Source of the DNA: Streptococcus sp.
GTDB lineage: Bacteria > Bacillota > Bacilli > Lactobacillales > Streptococcaceae
Length of the DNA stretch: 50,335 nucleotides
Assembly (NCBI GenBank): GCA_030527925.1
Contig: JAUMZW010000012.1
Span: forward strand, 1 to 50,335
Reading direction: 5' to 3'
Shown here piece after piece: positions 41,746-50,335 of the stretch. The first letter of the stretch is position 1; each line of letters begins with the position of its first letter. Made by a program: the position numbers and the translations under genes. The notes below the pieces were generated by a model. The model did no database searches, was not told the origin of the DNA, and saw only the letters and a list, made by a program, of their open reading frames with translations.

Positions 41746-41889
41746 CTAAACTTGTATCTTGTTTTTTAAAGTGGTAATCCTAGTCACAGCCAAGAGAACT
41801 CCTAAAATATTGAAGGTTTGTGTAAAACCTAAAAAATCAATAAGCATCCCCGTTAGTGGAATATTCCTCTTAAAACTAGTTCTTTTCAT
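41746..41889 (-). CDS. Hypothetical 47-aa membrane peptide downstream of ffh
   Basis: The peptide starts MKRTSFKRNIPLTGMLIDFL, then GFTQTFNILGVLLAVTRITT, and ends LKNKIQV: a basic head and one long hydrophobic stretch. It has a good ribosome site (AAAGGAAAT, 6 bases from the ATG) and its own terminator 13 bases after the stop, so it has the marks of an expressed gene. Family unknown; a small membrane regulator, a bacteriocin-like peptide or a transporter fragment are all possible. It lies 114 bases after ffh in the same direction. Confidence 0.5.
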   Translation of the reverse strand: MKRTSFKRNIPLTGMLIDFLGFTQTFNILGVLLAVTRITTLKNKIQV

Positions 41890-42003
41890 AATTTATTTCC
41901 TTTTCTATTTATTTCAAATTAAAAAGGAAAATGTTAATTAGATTTCTCCCAATATTTTTGAACACATTCTAAAAATACTCTCCTAAATAAATGTTAAAGT
42001 GAA

Positions 42004-43560
42004 CTATTTACGTTTTTTCTTAGCTTTTTTAAGTTTATTTGCTTGACGTTTCATAGCTGTTTTCATGGCAAAGGATCCTAATTTTCCTTTTAGACCGCCT
42101 CCCATAAGTTGACTAAAATCCATATCCCCACCAAGTGCTGATAAATCAGGCATAGCATTACTACCCATCATACTTTCAAGAGCAGACATATCCATTCCAT
42201 TTGGAGATTTTGGTAAATTGTTAGGGTTAATCCCCATTTGTCGCATTGCTTTTTCCATATCTCCTGACATGACACCTTGCATCATTTGTTTTGCCTGGTT
42301 AAAATCCTTTATAAACTTATTAACTTCCACAAATGAATTACCTGATCCTGCTGCAATTCTTCTTCTACGACTTGGAGTTAGGAGTTCAGGATTTTCTCTT
42401 TCTTGCTTGGTCATTGATGAAACAATAGCACGTTTTCTAGCAATTGCTTTTTCATCCACTTTTAAGTTTTTCAGTGCAGGGTTACCAGACATTCCTGGTA
42501 ACATCTTAAGAAGATCTTCCATAGGCCCCATACTCTGCATTTGATCTAATTGTTGAATAAAATCATTAAAATCAAATGTGTTTTCACGCATTTTTTCCGC
42601 GAGTTCCAAGGATTTTTTCTCATCATATTCCTGACTCGCTTTTTCAATAAGCGTTAATAAGTCACCCATCCCAAGGATACGACTAGCCATACGGTCTGGA
42701 TGAAAAGTTTCGATATCTGTTATTTTTTCACCAGTACCAGTAAATTTAATAGGTTGTCCAGTAATTTCACGTACAGAAAGTGCTGCACCTCCTCTAGTAT
42801 CACCATCTATCTTAGTTAAAATAACACCGGTGATATCTAGCTGTTGATTAAATTCATCAGCTACATTAGCAGCTTCTTGTCCAATCATACTATCAACAAC
42901 AAGAAGAATTTCATCAGGATTAGCAAGGGCTTTAACGTCACGTAACTCTGCCATTAAAGTTTCATCTATTTGTAAACGACCAGCTGTATCAATTAAAACG
43001 TAGTCATTATGATTCTCTTTAGCTTGTGCTAGACCATTAGCAACAATTTCAAGAGCAGAGTGATCTGTTCCCATATCAAATACAGGCACATTAATCTGTC
43101 CACCTAAAGTTTTTAGCTGGTCAATAGCAGCAGGACGATAAATATCTGCTGCTATTAATAATGGTCTTGCTTTTTCTTCTTTAACTAATTTGTTAGCTAA
43201 TTTACCAACAAATGTTGTTTTACCTGCTCCTTGAAGTCCAACCATCATAATAATAGTTGGAATTTTCGCTGATTTATTAATCTCAGAGGTTTCAGATCCC
43301 AATAGAGCAGTCAATTCTTCATTTACAATCTTAATAATTTGTTGTGTCGGATCTAATGTATCAATAATTTCATGACCAACTGCACGTTCACGAACCTTTT
43401 TTATAAACGTTTTAACCACTGGTAATGCAACGTCAGCTTCAAGTAAAGCTAAGCGAATTTCTTTTGTAACCTCTTGTACATCTTTTTCAGAAAGTTTCTT
43501 TTTTCCTCTTAAATTTTTAAAAACACCCTGTAAGCGTTCTGTTAAACTTTCAAAAGCCAT
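42004..43560 (-). CDS. ffh: Signal recognition particle protein Ffh
   Basis: A 518-aa SRP54 GTPase that binds SRP RNA and signal peptides for co-translational membrane targeting. N domain to about 85; G domain with GLQGAGKTTFVGKL (about 108), DTAGRLQ and TKIDGDTRGGAAL; a Met-rich M domain (QMMQGVMSGDMEKAMRQM ... SMMGSNAMPD) and a basic KKAKKKRK end. It follows ylxM by 29 bases in the usual order. Confidence 0.96.
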   Translation of the reverse strand: MAFESLTERLQGVFKNLRGKKKLSEKDVQEVTKEIRLALLEADVALPVVKTFIKKVRERAVGHEIIDTLDPTQQIIKIVNEELTALLGSETSEINKSAKIPTIIMMVGLQGAGKTTFVGKLANKLVKEEKARPLLIAADIYRPAAIDQLKTLGGQINVPVFDMGTDHSALEIVANGLAQAKENHNDYVLIDTAGRLQIDETLMAELRDVKALANPDEILLVVDSMIGQEAANVADEFNQQLDITGVILTKIDGDTRGGAALSVREITGQPIKFTGTGEKITDIETFHPDRMASRILGMGDLLTLIEKASQEYDEKKSLELAEKMRENTFDFNDFIQQLDQMQSMGPMEDLLKMLPGMSGNPALKNLKVDEKAIARKRAIVSSMTKQERENPELLTPSRRRRIAAGSGNSFVEVNKFIKDFNQAKQMMQGVMSGDMEKAMRQMGINPNNLPKSPNGMDMSALESMMGSNAMPDLSALGGDMDFSQLMGGGLKGKLGSFAMKTAMKRQANKLKKAKKKRK

Positions 43561-43589
43561 TAATTTTCCTCTACTTTTCTACCTTTATA

Positions 43590-43922
43590 TCATTCACGGT
43601 TATCAATACTTGATAAAATCGCAATTTTTTCTTGAATAAATTCATCTTGATGGTATTTTTTACTAATTTCATCAAGAATTTCACTTCGAACCATATAGTC
43701 AGAATACATATGTAGTTTCATTTCATAAGATTCTAAAATTTTTTCTGTTCGCTTAATGTTATCATAAACAGCTTGTCTACTAACTCCATATTCTTCAGCA
43801 ATCTCTGCTAGACTGTAATCATCTGCATAATATAATTCTATATAGTTCATCTGCTTATCAGTCAGTAATACAGCATAAAACTCGAATAGAGCATTCATAC
43901 GATTGGTTTTTTCAATTTCCAT
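43590..43922 (-). CDS. ylxM: SRP-associated DNA-binding protein YlxM
   Basis: A 110-aa helix-turn-helix protein ([36 protein letters not shown]) that accompanies ffh and aids SRP function in streptococci. I start at [10 protein letters not shown] (43922). The longer frame (to 43964) passes through a perfect TGG-TATAAT and is not coding. The TATAAT ends 7 nt before the ATG, leaving no room for a ribosome site except a weak AAGG, so a leaderless message is predicted. Confidence 0.9.
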   Translation of the reverse strand: MEIEKTNRMNALFEFYAVLLTDKQMNYIELYYADDYSLAEIAEEYGVSRQAVYDNIKRTEKILESYEMKLHMYSDYMVRSEILDEISKKYHQDEFIQEKIAILSSIDNRE

Positions 43923-43929
43923 AACCTTA

Positions 43930-43938
43930 ATTATACCA
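43930..43938 (-). promoter_or_regulatory. Extended -10 placed for leaderless transcription of ylxM-ffh
   Basis: TGG-TATAAT on minus, spacer TAAGGTT (7 nt), then the ylxM ATG. Start expected at or next to the A of the ATG. Confidence 0.55.
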
Positions 43939-43990
43939 AAAAACAAAACATTTTTTAAGTTCATTATTGTGTTACATCATTTTATTTATG

Positions 43991-44686
43991 TTAACTTTCA
44001 AAATAAAATTCAAATCTATCACCGACATATTGACTTTTCACGTATTCAAATGGTTTTCCATCGGTAAAATAGGAGATTTGAGTTAAACACAAAATCCCTT
44101 TCCCTTTTTTGATTTCTAATAAATCCGCAAGAGCTTCACCTGCAGTTTTTGCATAAATCGTCTGTTGACTTTTCTCGATTTCATAGCCATGCAATCGTAA
44201 GGTTTTAAAAAACTGATCTGTTACTTCTTCCTTTTTGAAAGTCTTAATGATTTTTTCAGGTACTGCTGCTACTTCATACACAATAGGAATATTATCAGCG
44301 TACCGTACACGTTCCATTCGCACAACGATATCCCCTTTTTGCAACTGTAATTTTTCTATCTCAGTCTCATTAGCAATTTTCTTCTGATAGGATATTAATT
44401 TTGAGGAGGGTTGTTTGCCTTGATTGGATATAATCTCTGAAAAACTGGTTGTACCCGTCATTTTTTCTTGTACACGTTGACGAGCCACAAAAGTTCCACT
44501 ACCAATCTTTCTCTCAAGTATTCCTTCATCAACTAGTATGGAGATAGCTTGTCTCAAAGTCATGCGACTAACATGATAAGTTTCTGACAAATCTCTCTCA
44601 CTTGGTAAACGTTGCCCCACTTTCCAAAACTCTTGGTCAATTTTTTGTTTTATGGCATCATGAATTCTAATGTAAGCTGGTAGCAT
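43991..44686 (-). CDS. GntR/HutC-family regulator
   Basis: A 231-aa regulator: winged helix (PAYIRIHDAIKQKIDQEFWKVG, LSETYHVSRMTLRQAISILV, about 1-70) followed by a UTRA/HutC ligand domain. Relatives such as NagR/DasR/YvoA sense sugar phosphates; the ligand here is not evident. It is divergent from guaA and shares a 160-base region with a 14-bp palindrome. AAAGGAG precedes the ATG. Confidence 0.88.
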   Translation of the reverse strand: MLPAYIRIHDAIKQKIDQEFWKVGQRLPSERDLSETYHVSRMTLRQAISILVDEGILERKIGSGTFVARQRVQEKMTGTTSFSEIISNQGKQPSSKLISYQKKIANETEIEKLQLQKGDIVVRMERVRYADNIPIVYEVAAVPEKIIKTFKKEEVTDQFFKTLRLHGYEIEKSQQTIYAKTAGEALADLLEIKKGKGILCLTQISYFTDGKPFEYVKSQYVGDRFEFYFES

Positions 44687-44790
44687 TCTACTCTCCTTTT
44701 CTAATTCTATTTTACCATAAATACTATACTAAATAAGAAGTAAATTCTAATAAGTTTCTATATGCCAAGCTATCCATTCAACTGAAATTA

Positions 44791-44828
44791 TGCTACAATA
44801 GGTTCATATTATTCGTCGTTTAAACGAC
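44791..44828 (+). promoter_or_regulatory. guaA promoter and 14-bp palindrome
   Basis: TGC-TACAAT (44791-44799) is an extended -10, so transcription should begin near 44806. GTCGTTTAAACGAC (44815-44828) is a perfect palindrome just downstream, well placed for repression by the divergent GntR protein or another dimer. Confidence 0.5.
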
Positions 44829-44849
44829 ATAAACATAGAGAGGATTACA

Positions 44850-46415
44850 ATGACTGACATTTCTACACAATTAACTGATGTTCAAAAGATTATAGTTCTG
44901 GACTATGGTAGCCAGTATAATCAACTAATTGCACGTCGTATCCGAGAATTCGGAGTTTTTTCAGAATTAAAAAGCCATAAAATTTCAGCTGATGAAATTC
45001 GTGAAATTAACCCTATCGGAATTATTTTATCTGGAGGTCCAAATTCGGTCTACGCAAAAGATTCATTTGGTATTGATAAAGAAATTTTTGAACTAGGTAT
45101 CCCTATTTTAGGAATCTGCTATGGTATGCAGCTGATTACAGACCAACTTGGTGGGAAAGTTGTCCCTGCTGGAGAGACAGGTAATAGTGAATATGGTCAA
45201 TCAACTCTTCGTTTAGTCAGTGATTCTCCTGTCTTTTCAAATACTCCAAAAGAGCAACTGGTCTTAATGAGTCACGGTGATGCTGTTACAGAGATTCCTA
45301 ATGGTTTCAACCTTGTAGGAGATTCTGTTGATTGCCCATTTGCTGCTATTGAAAATCCAGATAAACATATCTATGGTATACAATTCCACCCAGAAGTTCG
45401 TCATTCCGTGTATGGTAATGATATCCTCCATAACTTTGCATTTGACATTTGTGGAGCTAAAGGTGATTGGTCTATGGACAACTTCATTGATATTCAAATC
45501 AAAGAAATTCGTGAAAAAGTTGGTAATCGAAAAGTACTTCTCGGTCTTTCTGGAGGAGTCGACTCTTCAGTAGTTGGGGTTTTACTTCAAAAAGCTATCG
45601 GTGACCAATTAACTTGTATATTCGTTGATCATGGATTATTACGTAAAAATGAAGGCGACCAAGTTATGGAAATGTTAGGTGGCAAATTTGGATTAAATAT
45701 TATCAGAGTAGACGCTTCCGAACGTTTCCTAACACTCTTATCAGGTATTTCTGATCCTGAAGAAAAACGAAAAATTATTGGAAATGAATTTGTCTATGTT
45801 TTTGATGACGAAGCAAGTAAATTAAAAGGTGTTGATTTCTTAGCTCAAGGGACACTTTATACTGATGTTATTGAGTCTGGTACAGAAACAGCTCAAACCA
45901 TTAAGTCTCATCATAATGTTGGTGGATTACCAGAAGACATGACATTTGAGCTTATCGAGCCTTTAAATACACTTTTTAAAGATGAAGTGCGTGCTTTAGG
46001 TACTGCTTTAGGTATGCCAGATGAAATAGTTTGGCGTCAACCATTCCCTGGTCCTGGGCTTGCTATTCGTGTAATGGGAGAAATCACTGCAGAAAAGCTA
46101 GAAACTGTTCGTGAATCTGATGCTATTTTACGAGAAGAAATTGCTAAAGCCGGTTTAGACCGTGATGTCTGGCAATATTTTACTATCAATACTGGAGTAA
46201 GATCTGTTGGAGTAATGGGAGATGGTAGAACATATGACTATACCATTGCTATTCGTGCTATTACCTCAATTGATGGAATGACAGCAGAATTTGCAAAACT
46301 TCCATGGGAAATATTACAAAAAATTTCAGTCCGTATTGTAAATGAAGTTAATCATGTTAATCGTATCGTTTATGATATTACAAGTAAACCACCTGCAACT
46401 GTTGAATGGGAATAA
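44850..46415 (+). CDS. guaA: GMP synthase (glutamine-hydrolysing)
   Basis: A 521-aa enzyme converting XMP to GMP. The N-terminal amidotransferase has the Cys in [16 protein letters not shown] (about 90) and FHPEVRHS; the PP-loop synthetase has [18 protein letters not shown] (about 230), and the C-terminal dimer domain ends [11 protein letters not shown]. The ribosome site AGAGAGGA precedes the ATG. Length as in all homologues. Confidence 0.97.
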   Translation: MTDISTQLTDVQKIIVLDYGSQYNQLIARRIREFGVFSELKSHKISADEIREINPIGIILSGGPNSVYAKDSFGIDKEIFELGIPILGICYGMQLITDQLGGKVVPAGETGNSEYGQSTLRLVSDSPVFSNTPKEQLVLMSHGDAVTEIPNGFNLVGDSVDCPFAAIENPDKHIYGIQFHPEVRHSVYGNDILHNFAFDICGAKGDWSMDNFIDIQIKEIREKVGNRKVLLGLSGGVDSSVVGVLLQKAIGDQLTCIFVDHGLLRKNEGDQVMEMLGGKFGLNIIRVDASERFLTLLSGISDPEEKRKIIGNEFVYVFDDEASKLKGVDFLAQGTLYTDVIESGTETAQTIKSHHNVGGLPEDMTFELIEPLNTLFKDEVRALGTALGMPDEIVWRQPFPGPGLAIRVMGEITAEKLETVRESDAILREEIAKAGLDRDVWQYFTINTGVRSVGVMGDGRTYDYTIAIRAITSIDGMTAEFAKLPWEILQKISVRIVNEVNHVNRIVYDITSKPPATVEWE

Positions 46416-46429
46416 AATCCAACACATAA

Positions 46430-46460
46430 AAAAAACTCGGTAAAACACCGAGTTTTTTTT
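46430..46460 (+). terminator. Terminator of guaA
   Basis: AAAAAACTCGGT and ACCGAGTTTTTT pair over 12 bp with a 5-nt loop. Confidence 0.92.
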
Positions 46461-46494
46461 ATGAGCTGAATTTTAAAAGCTATGAATAAGAAAA

Positions 46495-46538
46495 CCCTTT
46501 GGAAATTTAGGGAAATTAGAAATTGAATTTCCAAAGGG
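46495..46538. repeat. 13-bp perfect inverted repeat
   Basis: CCCTTTGGAAATT (46495-46507) and AATTTCCAAAGGG (46526-46538) flank an 18-base loop. No T run follows, so it is not a standard terminator. It may be a relic of a small mobile element. Confidence 0.55.
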
Positions 46539-46616
46539 CCACAGCACAATAGTCTCTGAATCTAGATAAGCTTCTCTCCTGAACTAGAAAAACTTATTTA
46601 CTAGAATAAGAATCAA

Positions 46617-46664
46617 AAACTATTATTGTATATAATAACTTATTATCATATACAATAATAGTTT
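46617..46664 (-). terminator. 17-bp inverted repeat, probable ciaRH terminator
   Basis: Perfect AT-rich arms (46617-46633, 46648-46664) and a 14-nt loop, 50 bases after the ciaH stop on minus. A run of five Ts follows on that strand. Confidence 0.55.
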
Positions 46665-46713
46665 ACCACCAATTTTTTAAAAAATCTAGTTTTTTTTATC
46701 ATTAAGAAATTTG

Positions 46714-48024
46714 CTACAATTTCACTTCAAATATTGTTCCATTTGGTTTATTATCACTAACCTTAATAGAGCCTTTCAAGGTTTTAATAACTTGTTGGGC
46801 TAAAGATAATCCTAACCCAAACCCACCACGTTGTCTTGTTCTTGCCTTATCAACCCTATAAAAACGGTCAAATATTTTTTTCTTATCTGATTCACTTATA
46901 CCAATTCCATTATCAGCAACTTTAATGAAAATTTGTTTGTCATTTTGACTAATTGAAAATTCAATAATACCATCTTGACCAGTATATTTGACTGCATTAT
47001 CAAAAAGTATCGTCATAACTTGCTTTAACAAAGACCTATCTGAAATAAAGGGAATAGTAATGTTGTTATGATATACGAAAGTTTTTGAATTTTCAATAGC
47101 AATCATATCATAATTTTCAAATAGAATATCAATTTCTTCAGGTGTAATGGTTTCAAAATTTGGTGTAATACCATCATCACGTCTTGCTAAATCAAGCAAA
47201 TTTGTTGTCAGAATCTTCATATTTCGAACTTCATCTAAACTAGATGCAATAATTTCACTATTTTCTAAAATTGTTGTCATTGGTTTTCTGAACAAAGTTT
47301 CTAAACGATTTTGTAAAACTGCTAAAGGAGTTCTTAACTCATGACTAGCATTCTCTACAAATGCTTTCTGTCTAGCAAAACTTTCAACAATTGGCTTTCT
47401 TGTCCAATTAGCAAGATATATACTAGCAAAAATAGACAATATCCAAAAAAGAGACATAACAACAATTACCACTTTTTCATAGTGAGTTTTAGCTTGATCA
47501 AGCTGTTCAACATTAATTATTGCCTTAATATATGCAACTTTTGAATAATTAGATGATTTTGCTTTTATAGTAATGGTATGATAGCGCTCATTTTGACCAT
47601 AGATATTAGTCAATTCTTCATCTGTTACTTCATTTAAAGTATTTTTATTAATTGAAGTATTATCTGATGATAGAAAACTATCAAAATTATTATTATTTAA
47701 TAATTTTCCTTCAGAATCAAAGACTAAAAAAGTTGTATTTGCTGAAGCTTTATTATTAGGTCTAAATTTGAGATGAAAACCTGATGGTTTCTCATCTGAA
47801 CTAATTTTATTTCTAGACATTGTCATTTCAGCATATTGATTAGCATCTGGAATAATATCTGTAAGAGTACTATCAATACTTGAGTAAATTCCATAACGCA
47901 TAACATGAAGAATGATAATGGTCATTACAATGAAAATTCCTGAAAATACAGCAAAAAACTGGAAAAAATGTGAAAATAATCCAGTTTTAGAATCACTATT
48001 TTTTTTACTTCTCGTCAATATCAT
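46714..48024 (-). CDS. ciaH: Sensor histidine kinase CiaH
   Basis: A 436-aa membrane kinase. TM1 ([20 protein letters not shown], about 22-42), an extracellular sensor of about 140 residues, TM2 ([20 protein letters not shown], about 185-205), then HisKA with [12 protein letters not shown] and HATPase with [17 protein letters not shown] and [10 protein letters not shown]. With CiaR it controls wall stress, competence and lysis in streptococci. The N-terminus overlaps ciaR by 20 bases. Confidence 0.93.
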   Translation of the reverse strand: MILTRSKKNSDSKTGLFSHFFQFFAVFSGIFIVMTIIILHVMRYGIYSSIDSTLTDIIPDANQYAEMTMSRNKISSDEKPSGFHLKFRPNNKASANTTFLVFDSEGKLLNNNNFDSFLSSDNTSINKNTLNEVTDEELTNIYGQNERYHTITIKAKSSNYSKVAYIKAIINVEQLDQAKTHYEKVVIVVMSLFWILSIFASIYLANWTRKPIVESFARQKAFVENASHELRTPLAVLQNRLETLFRKPMTTILENSEIIASSLDEVRNMKILTTNLLDLARRDDGITPNFETITPEEIDILFENYDMIAIENSKTFVYHNNITIPFISDRSLLKQVMTILFDNAVKYTGQDGIIEFSISQNDKQIFIKVADNGIGISESDKKKIFDRFYRVDKARTRQRGGFGLGLSLAQQVIKTLKGSIKVSDNKPNGTIFEVKL

Positions 48025-48685
48025 TTAGTATATAACCTACGCTCCTAAGTGTTTGTAATTTTTGTGCAAACTGTGTTCCCTTGAGTTTTTTTCTAATTTT
48101 TGAAACATACACTTCTACTACTGATATTGTGGTGTCGCTATCAAATCCCCAAATGCGATCAAAGATTTGAGTTTTAGGAAGAATAACATTACTATTTTGT
48201 AAAAAATATAATAATAAATCAAATTCTTTTCCCAATAGCTCTACTTTTTCATCATTAACATAGGTTGTTTTTTTACTTAGATCGACTTTAATATCACCAT
48301 ATGTTAATAAATCATTATCCATCTTTCCTATACGTTTCATTAAAGCTGTAATACGCATTTTTAACTCTTCAAGATAGAATGGTTTGGTCAAATAATCATC
48401 TGCACCCAAATCAAAACCAGCAGTTTTGTCCTCAATACCATCTTTAGCTGTCATTATAAGGGTTGGAGTTGTAATATTTTTTTCACGTAACTCTTTTAAC
48501 ACTTGAAGACCTTTTTTCCCAGGTAACATTAAGTCTAATAATATTAAATCATATACCCCACTTTCGGCTTCATACAGCCCTTCTTCACCATCAAAAACTT
48601 GTACAACATCGACAAATCCATCTAAAAAGTCAAATATTGAATTTGATAAACTTAAATCATCTTCTACTAGTAATACTTTTATCAT
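48005..48685 (-). CDS. ciaR: Response regulator CiaR
   Basis: A 226-aa OmpR-type regulator. Receiver: acidic pocket EDD, phosphoacceptor in [13 protein letters not shown] (Asp about 51), TAKD and KPF. C-terminal winged helix: [40 protein letters not shown]. Wording is close to pneumococcal CiaR. A weak relative of the CiaR box (CTTAAG, 5 bases, TTTAGT on plus near 48716-48732) lies upstream; autoregulation is possible but not shown. Confidence 0.95.
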   Translation of the reverse strand: MIKVLLVEDDLSLSNSIFDFLDGFVDVVQVFDGEEGLYEAESGVYDLILLDLMLPGKKGLQVLKELREKNITTPTLIMTAKDGIEDKTAGFDLGADDYLTKPFYLEELKMRITALMKRIGKMDNDLLTYGDIKVDLSKKTTYVNDEKVELLGKEFDLLLYFLQNSNVILPKTQIFDRIWGFDSDTTISVVEVYVSKIRKKLKGTQFAQKLQTLRSVGYILNDIDEK

Positions 48686-48748
48686 TTAATTACCTCTATT
48701 TTCTATCACATACTCTTAAGTTGTATTTAGTTTACTAAGCTAAACTTA

Positions 48749-48797
48749 ATTTCTCCTAAAATATGGTACAATAAGTGTATCATATTTTAGGAGAAAT
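48749..48797. promoter_or_regulatory. 17-bp inverted repeat enclosing the tautomerase promoter
   Basis: ATTTCTCCTAAAATATG (48749-48765) and its exact complement (48781-48797) flank 15 bases. The extended -10 TGG-TACAAT runs from the left arm into the loop (48764-48772), and the right arm contains the ribosome site AGGAG. A transcript starting upstream would fold and hide that site, whereas one from this promoter (near 48779) would not. Confidence 0.6.
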
Positions 48798-48804
48798 AGT
48801 TATA

Positions 48805-48990
48805 ATGCCATTTGTAAAAATTGAATTATTTGAAGGACGTTCTCAAGAACAAAAAGATCAAATCGCTAAAGAAGTGACTGAAGTCATTTCTCGTGTTGCC
48901 ATGGCTCCAAAAGAAGCTATCCATGTTTTTATCAATGATTTGCCTGAGGGAACTTATTATCCCCAAGGTGAAATGAAAAAGAAAAATTAA
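48805..48990 (+). CDS. 4-oxalocrotonate tautomerase family protein
   Basis: A 61-aa tautomerase. After Met removal the catalytic Pro-1 leads (PFVKIELFEGRSQEQK), and the fold motif (KEVTEVISRVAMAPKEAIHV) follows. Such proteins act on enol or unsaturated acids; the streptococcal ones have no proven substrate. The start is the ATG at 48805 after AGGAGA; in-frame codons upstream belong to the promoter. Confidence 0.92.
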   Translation: MPFVKIELFEGRSQEQKDQIAKEVTEVISRVAMAPKEAIHVFINDLPEGTYYPQGEMKKKN

Positions 48991-48991
48991 A

Positions 48992-49018
48992 ATTGGAACA
49001 GTTCACTGTTCCCTTTTA
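48992..49018 (+). terminator. Terminator of the tautomerase gene
   Basis: GGAACAGT and ACTGTTCC pair with a tight turn; CTTTT follows. Confidence 0.7.
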
Positions 49019-49033
49019 TATATAGGTAACCTA

Positions 49034-49963
49034 ATGTTTATCGAAAAAAAAATCCATTTATATGGAACAATTAATCAAATTAAACTTTTTGGAATTACTG
49101 ATGACTCTATTTTTTATAAACTGTTTGCCCTAATGAAATTCTATGATAAGCTTCTTAGTGCTAATAGCCCTGTATCTAATTTGATGGAAGTAAATCAAAA
49201 TGCTGGATTGAAATCAGTTAGCGTCTCAAATGAGCTATATCATCTAATCAGTTATGGTTTAAAACACAGTTTAGATGATAATAGTCAATTAAATATTGCA
49301 ATTGGTCCTTTAGTAAAACTTTGGAAAATCGGCTTTAAAGAACAATCTCTTCCTAATCATGAAAAGATTCAAGAAGTTTTAAATTATTGTGACCCTAAAA
49401 AGATTATATTAGATAAAAAACAGTCAAGTATCTATCTTGAAAAAAATATGGCAATTGACCTAGGAGCAATTGCTAAAGGTTACATCGCTGATAAATTGGT
49501 TGAATTTTTAAGGTATCAAGGGATTGTTTCGGGTTTTATTAATCTCGGAGGAAATATTAAATGTTTTGGATATCATCCATTTAGAAGTGATAAAAACTGG
49601 CATATTGGAATACAGAAACCATTTGAGAAAAGAGGAGAGGAAATTGGAAAACTGATTACTAAAGAGGGGGCTGTTGTTACTTCTGGGGTATATGAACGAA
49701 AATTTACTTGTAATCAAAAAATATTTCATCACCTTTTTGACCAAAAAACAGGCTATCCAATCACTTCTAATCAACAAAGTTTAACTATCATAAGTCCATC
49801 AGCCTTAGATGCAGATACCTGGGCTACTAAGTTATTTGGTCTCTCCAATAAAAAAATTTCAGAAAATCTAAAGAATCAACAAAATCTACAATATCTCAGT
49901 ATTTCTCAAAAGAATAATATTAATATGAGTCCGACTCTACAGGGATATTTTATTAAAAAATGA
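49034..49963 (+). CDS. FAD:protein FMN transferase (ApbE family)
   Basis: A 309-aa enzyme that attaches FMN to Thr/Ser of flavoproteins. Family motifs: ANSPVSNLMEVNQNAG, the flavin loop AIDLGAIAKGYIADKL (about 145), INLGGNIKCFG, VVTSGVYERKF, HHLFDQKTGYP and ALDADTWATKLFGL with the metal-binding DADTWAT. There is no signal peptide or lipobox, so it should work in the cytoplasm, for example on a fumarate-reductase-like protein; that partner is not in the window. The ribosome site is poor (TAGGTAACCTA). Confidence 0.88.
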   Translation: MFIEKKIHLYGTINQIKLFGITDDSIFYKLFALMKFYDKLLSANSPVSNLMEVNQNAGLKSVSVSNELYHLISYGLKHSLDDNSQLNIAIGPLVKLWKIGFKEQSLPNHEKIQEVLNYCDPKKIILDKKQSSIYLEKNMAIDLGAIAKGYIADKLVEFLRYQGIVSGFINLGGNIKCFGYHPFRSDKNWHIGIQKPFEKRGEEIGKLITKEGAVVTSGVYERKFTCNQKIFHHLFDQKTGYPITSNQQSLTIISPSALDADTWATKLFGLSNKKISENLKNQQNLQYLSISQKNNINMSPTLQGYFIKK

Positions 49964-50021
49964 GGTATTATCAGCAAAATATAAAAATTTAGTTCTATTT
50001 AACTAAAACTAACTTCAGATT

Positions 50022-50055
50022 GAAGACAAGCTTCTGATTAGAGCTTTGTCTTTTT
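50022..50055 (+). terminator. Terminator after apbE-like gene
   Basis: AAGACAAGC and GCTTTGTCTT pair with one bulge, followed by TTTTG. Confidence 0.65.
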
Positions 50056-50155
50056 GTTTGGATGACGTTGAAAAAGTTAGATAAACGAATATTCTATCTT
50101 TTACGTCCAGATAAAAAAGGCTACCCCACCATCTTTCTTATAATTTTTTAAGGTT

Positions 50156-50177
50156 TAGACTTACTAAAGTAAGTCTA
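50156..50177. repeat. 9-bp hairpin next to the IS3-type element
   Basis: TAGACTTAC and GTAAGTCTA pair perfectly around TAAA. It lies 17 bases outside the probable left end of the insertion sequence. Confidence 0.5.
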
Positions 50178-50194
50178 GTATTAGTATGATTTTA

Positions 50195-50335
50195 TGGACA
50201 CATTTTTGTAGAATAGTATCTAACCAAAGGAGAGGTCTAAATGTCACAACAATAGACACAAGAATTTAAAGCAACTATCGTTCAATTGCCTAAATCAGGT
50301 CAGTCTGTTACAGAACTTGTTAAAGAGTACGGTAT
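50195..50335 (+). mobile_element. IS3-family element, left end and start of orfA (truncated by window; early stop)
   Basis: TGGACACATTTTTGTAGAAT (50195) looks like a terminal inverted repeat of an IS150-type element. After AGGAGAGG an ATG (50241) opens MSQQ, then TAG (50253-50255), then TQEFKATIVQLPKSGQSVTE and LVKEYG, the helix-turn-helix start of OrfA. Relatives have Tyr or similar at the stop position. Unless a later start is used, orfA is not made; the rest lies outside the window. Confidence 0.75.

Noticed and set aside
48716..48732. CiaR box (TTTAAG-N5-TTTAAG) upstream of ciaR
   Set aside because: Only 5/6 and 4/6 matches, and on the strand opposite to ciaR; too weak to list as a site.

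Overview
The window is a low-GC Firmicute chromosome segment and almost certainly a Streptococcus, most likely of the pyogenic group. The evidence is a full set of streptococcal markers: a dif site of the streptococcal (difSL) type beside xerS, ciaR-ciaH, the gntR/guaA/ylxM/ffh block, rmlA-rmlC-rmlB, YSIRK-type signal peptides, GBS_Bsp-like repeats and LPXTG sorting. I cannot name the species from the sequence alone. No rRNA, tRNA or CRISPR array was recognised.

Layout. 0-1.1 kb is a scar: the 3' end of an LPXTG surface protein, the tail of an ISL3-type transposase, and a phage-like protein fragment fused at the IS break. 1.15-5.9 kb (minus strand) holds a class I amidotransferase, rex, two small DUF genes, a cysteine desulfurase, prs and a CYTH protein. 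6.0-9.4 kb (plus) is the relQ-nadK-rluD-pta cluster. A stand-alone glutamate-cysteine ligase-like gene follows (9.7-11.0 kb), then a divergent TetR/ABC exporter locus with twin operator-like repeats (11.1-15.2 kb) and uvrC. The replication terminus follows: dif at about 17.63 kb and xerS. Genes left of dif run mainly on plus from 6 kb, and genes right of it mainly on minus to 44.7 kb, as expected where two replichores meet.

19-23.3 kb is a host-glycan cluster: two SGNH esterases, a peptide deformylase-like gene and a secreted GH33 sialidase that lacks a wall anchor. 23.5-26.1 kb makes dTDP-rhamnose precursors for the wall polysaccharide. 26.1-35.9 kb is housekeeping: FAD oxidoreductase, Nif3-like, trmK, GAF-type methionine sulfoxide reductase, dnaX, topA, dprA, rnhB, rbgA. 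36-38.2 kb is a decayed mobile element (integrase pseudogene running into a Rep-like fragment, excisionase-like gene, small remnants). 38.2-40.9 kb is a multi-repeat surface L,D-transpeptidase split by one in-frame TAA, followed by decayed sequence and small membrane ORFs. 42-46.4 kb is ffh, ylxM, gntR and guaA; 46.7-50 kb is ciaH/ciaR, a tautomerase and an ApbE-like flavin transferase. The window ends inside an IS3-type element whose orfA has a stop at codon 5.

Main cross-cutting observations: (1) four genes (the ligase, uvrC, the GAF reductase upstream of dnaX, and ylxM upstream of ffh) have a consensus TATAAT ending only 6-7 nt before the ATG and no convincing ribosome-binding site, predicting leaderless mRNAs; a fifth (CYTH) fits weakly. 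(2) dif overlaps the likely xerS -35 and has a degenerate partner 73 bp upstream. (3) The tautomerase promoter lies in the loop of a 17-bp perfect inverted repeat whose right arm contains its ribosome-binding site. (4) dnaX carries an in-phase A-AAA-AAA heptamer followed at once by a -1 frame stop. These are predictions from reading the sequence; nothing was computed or searched.
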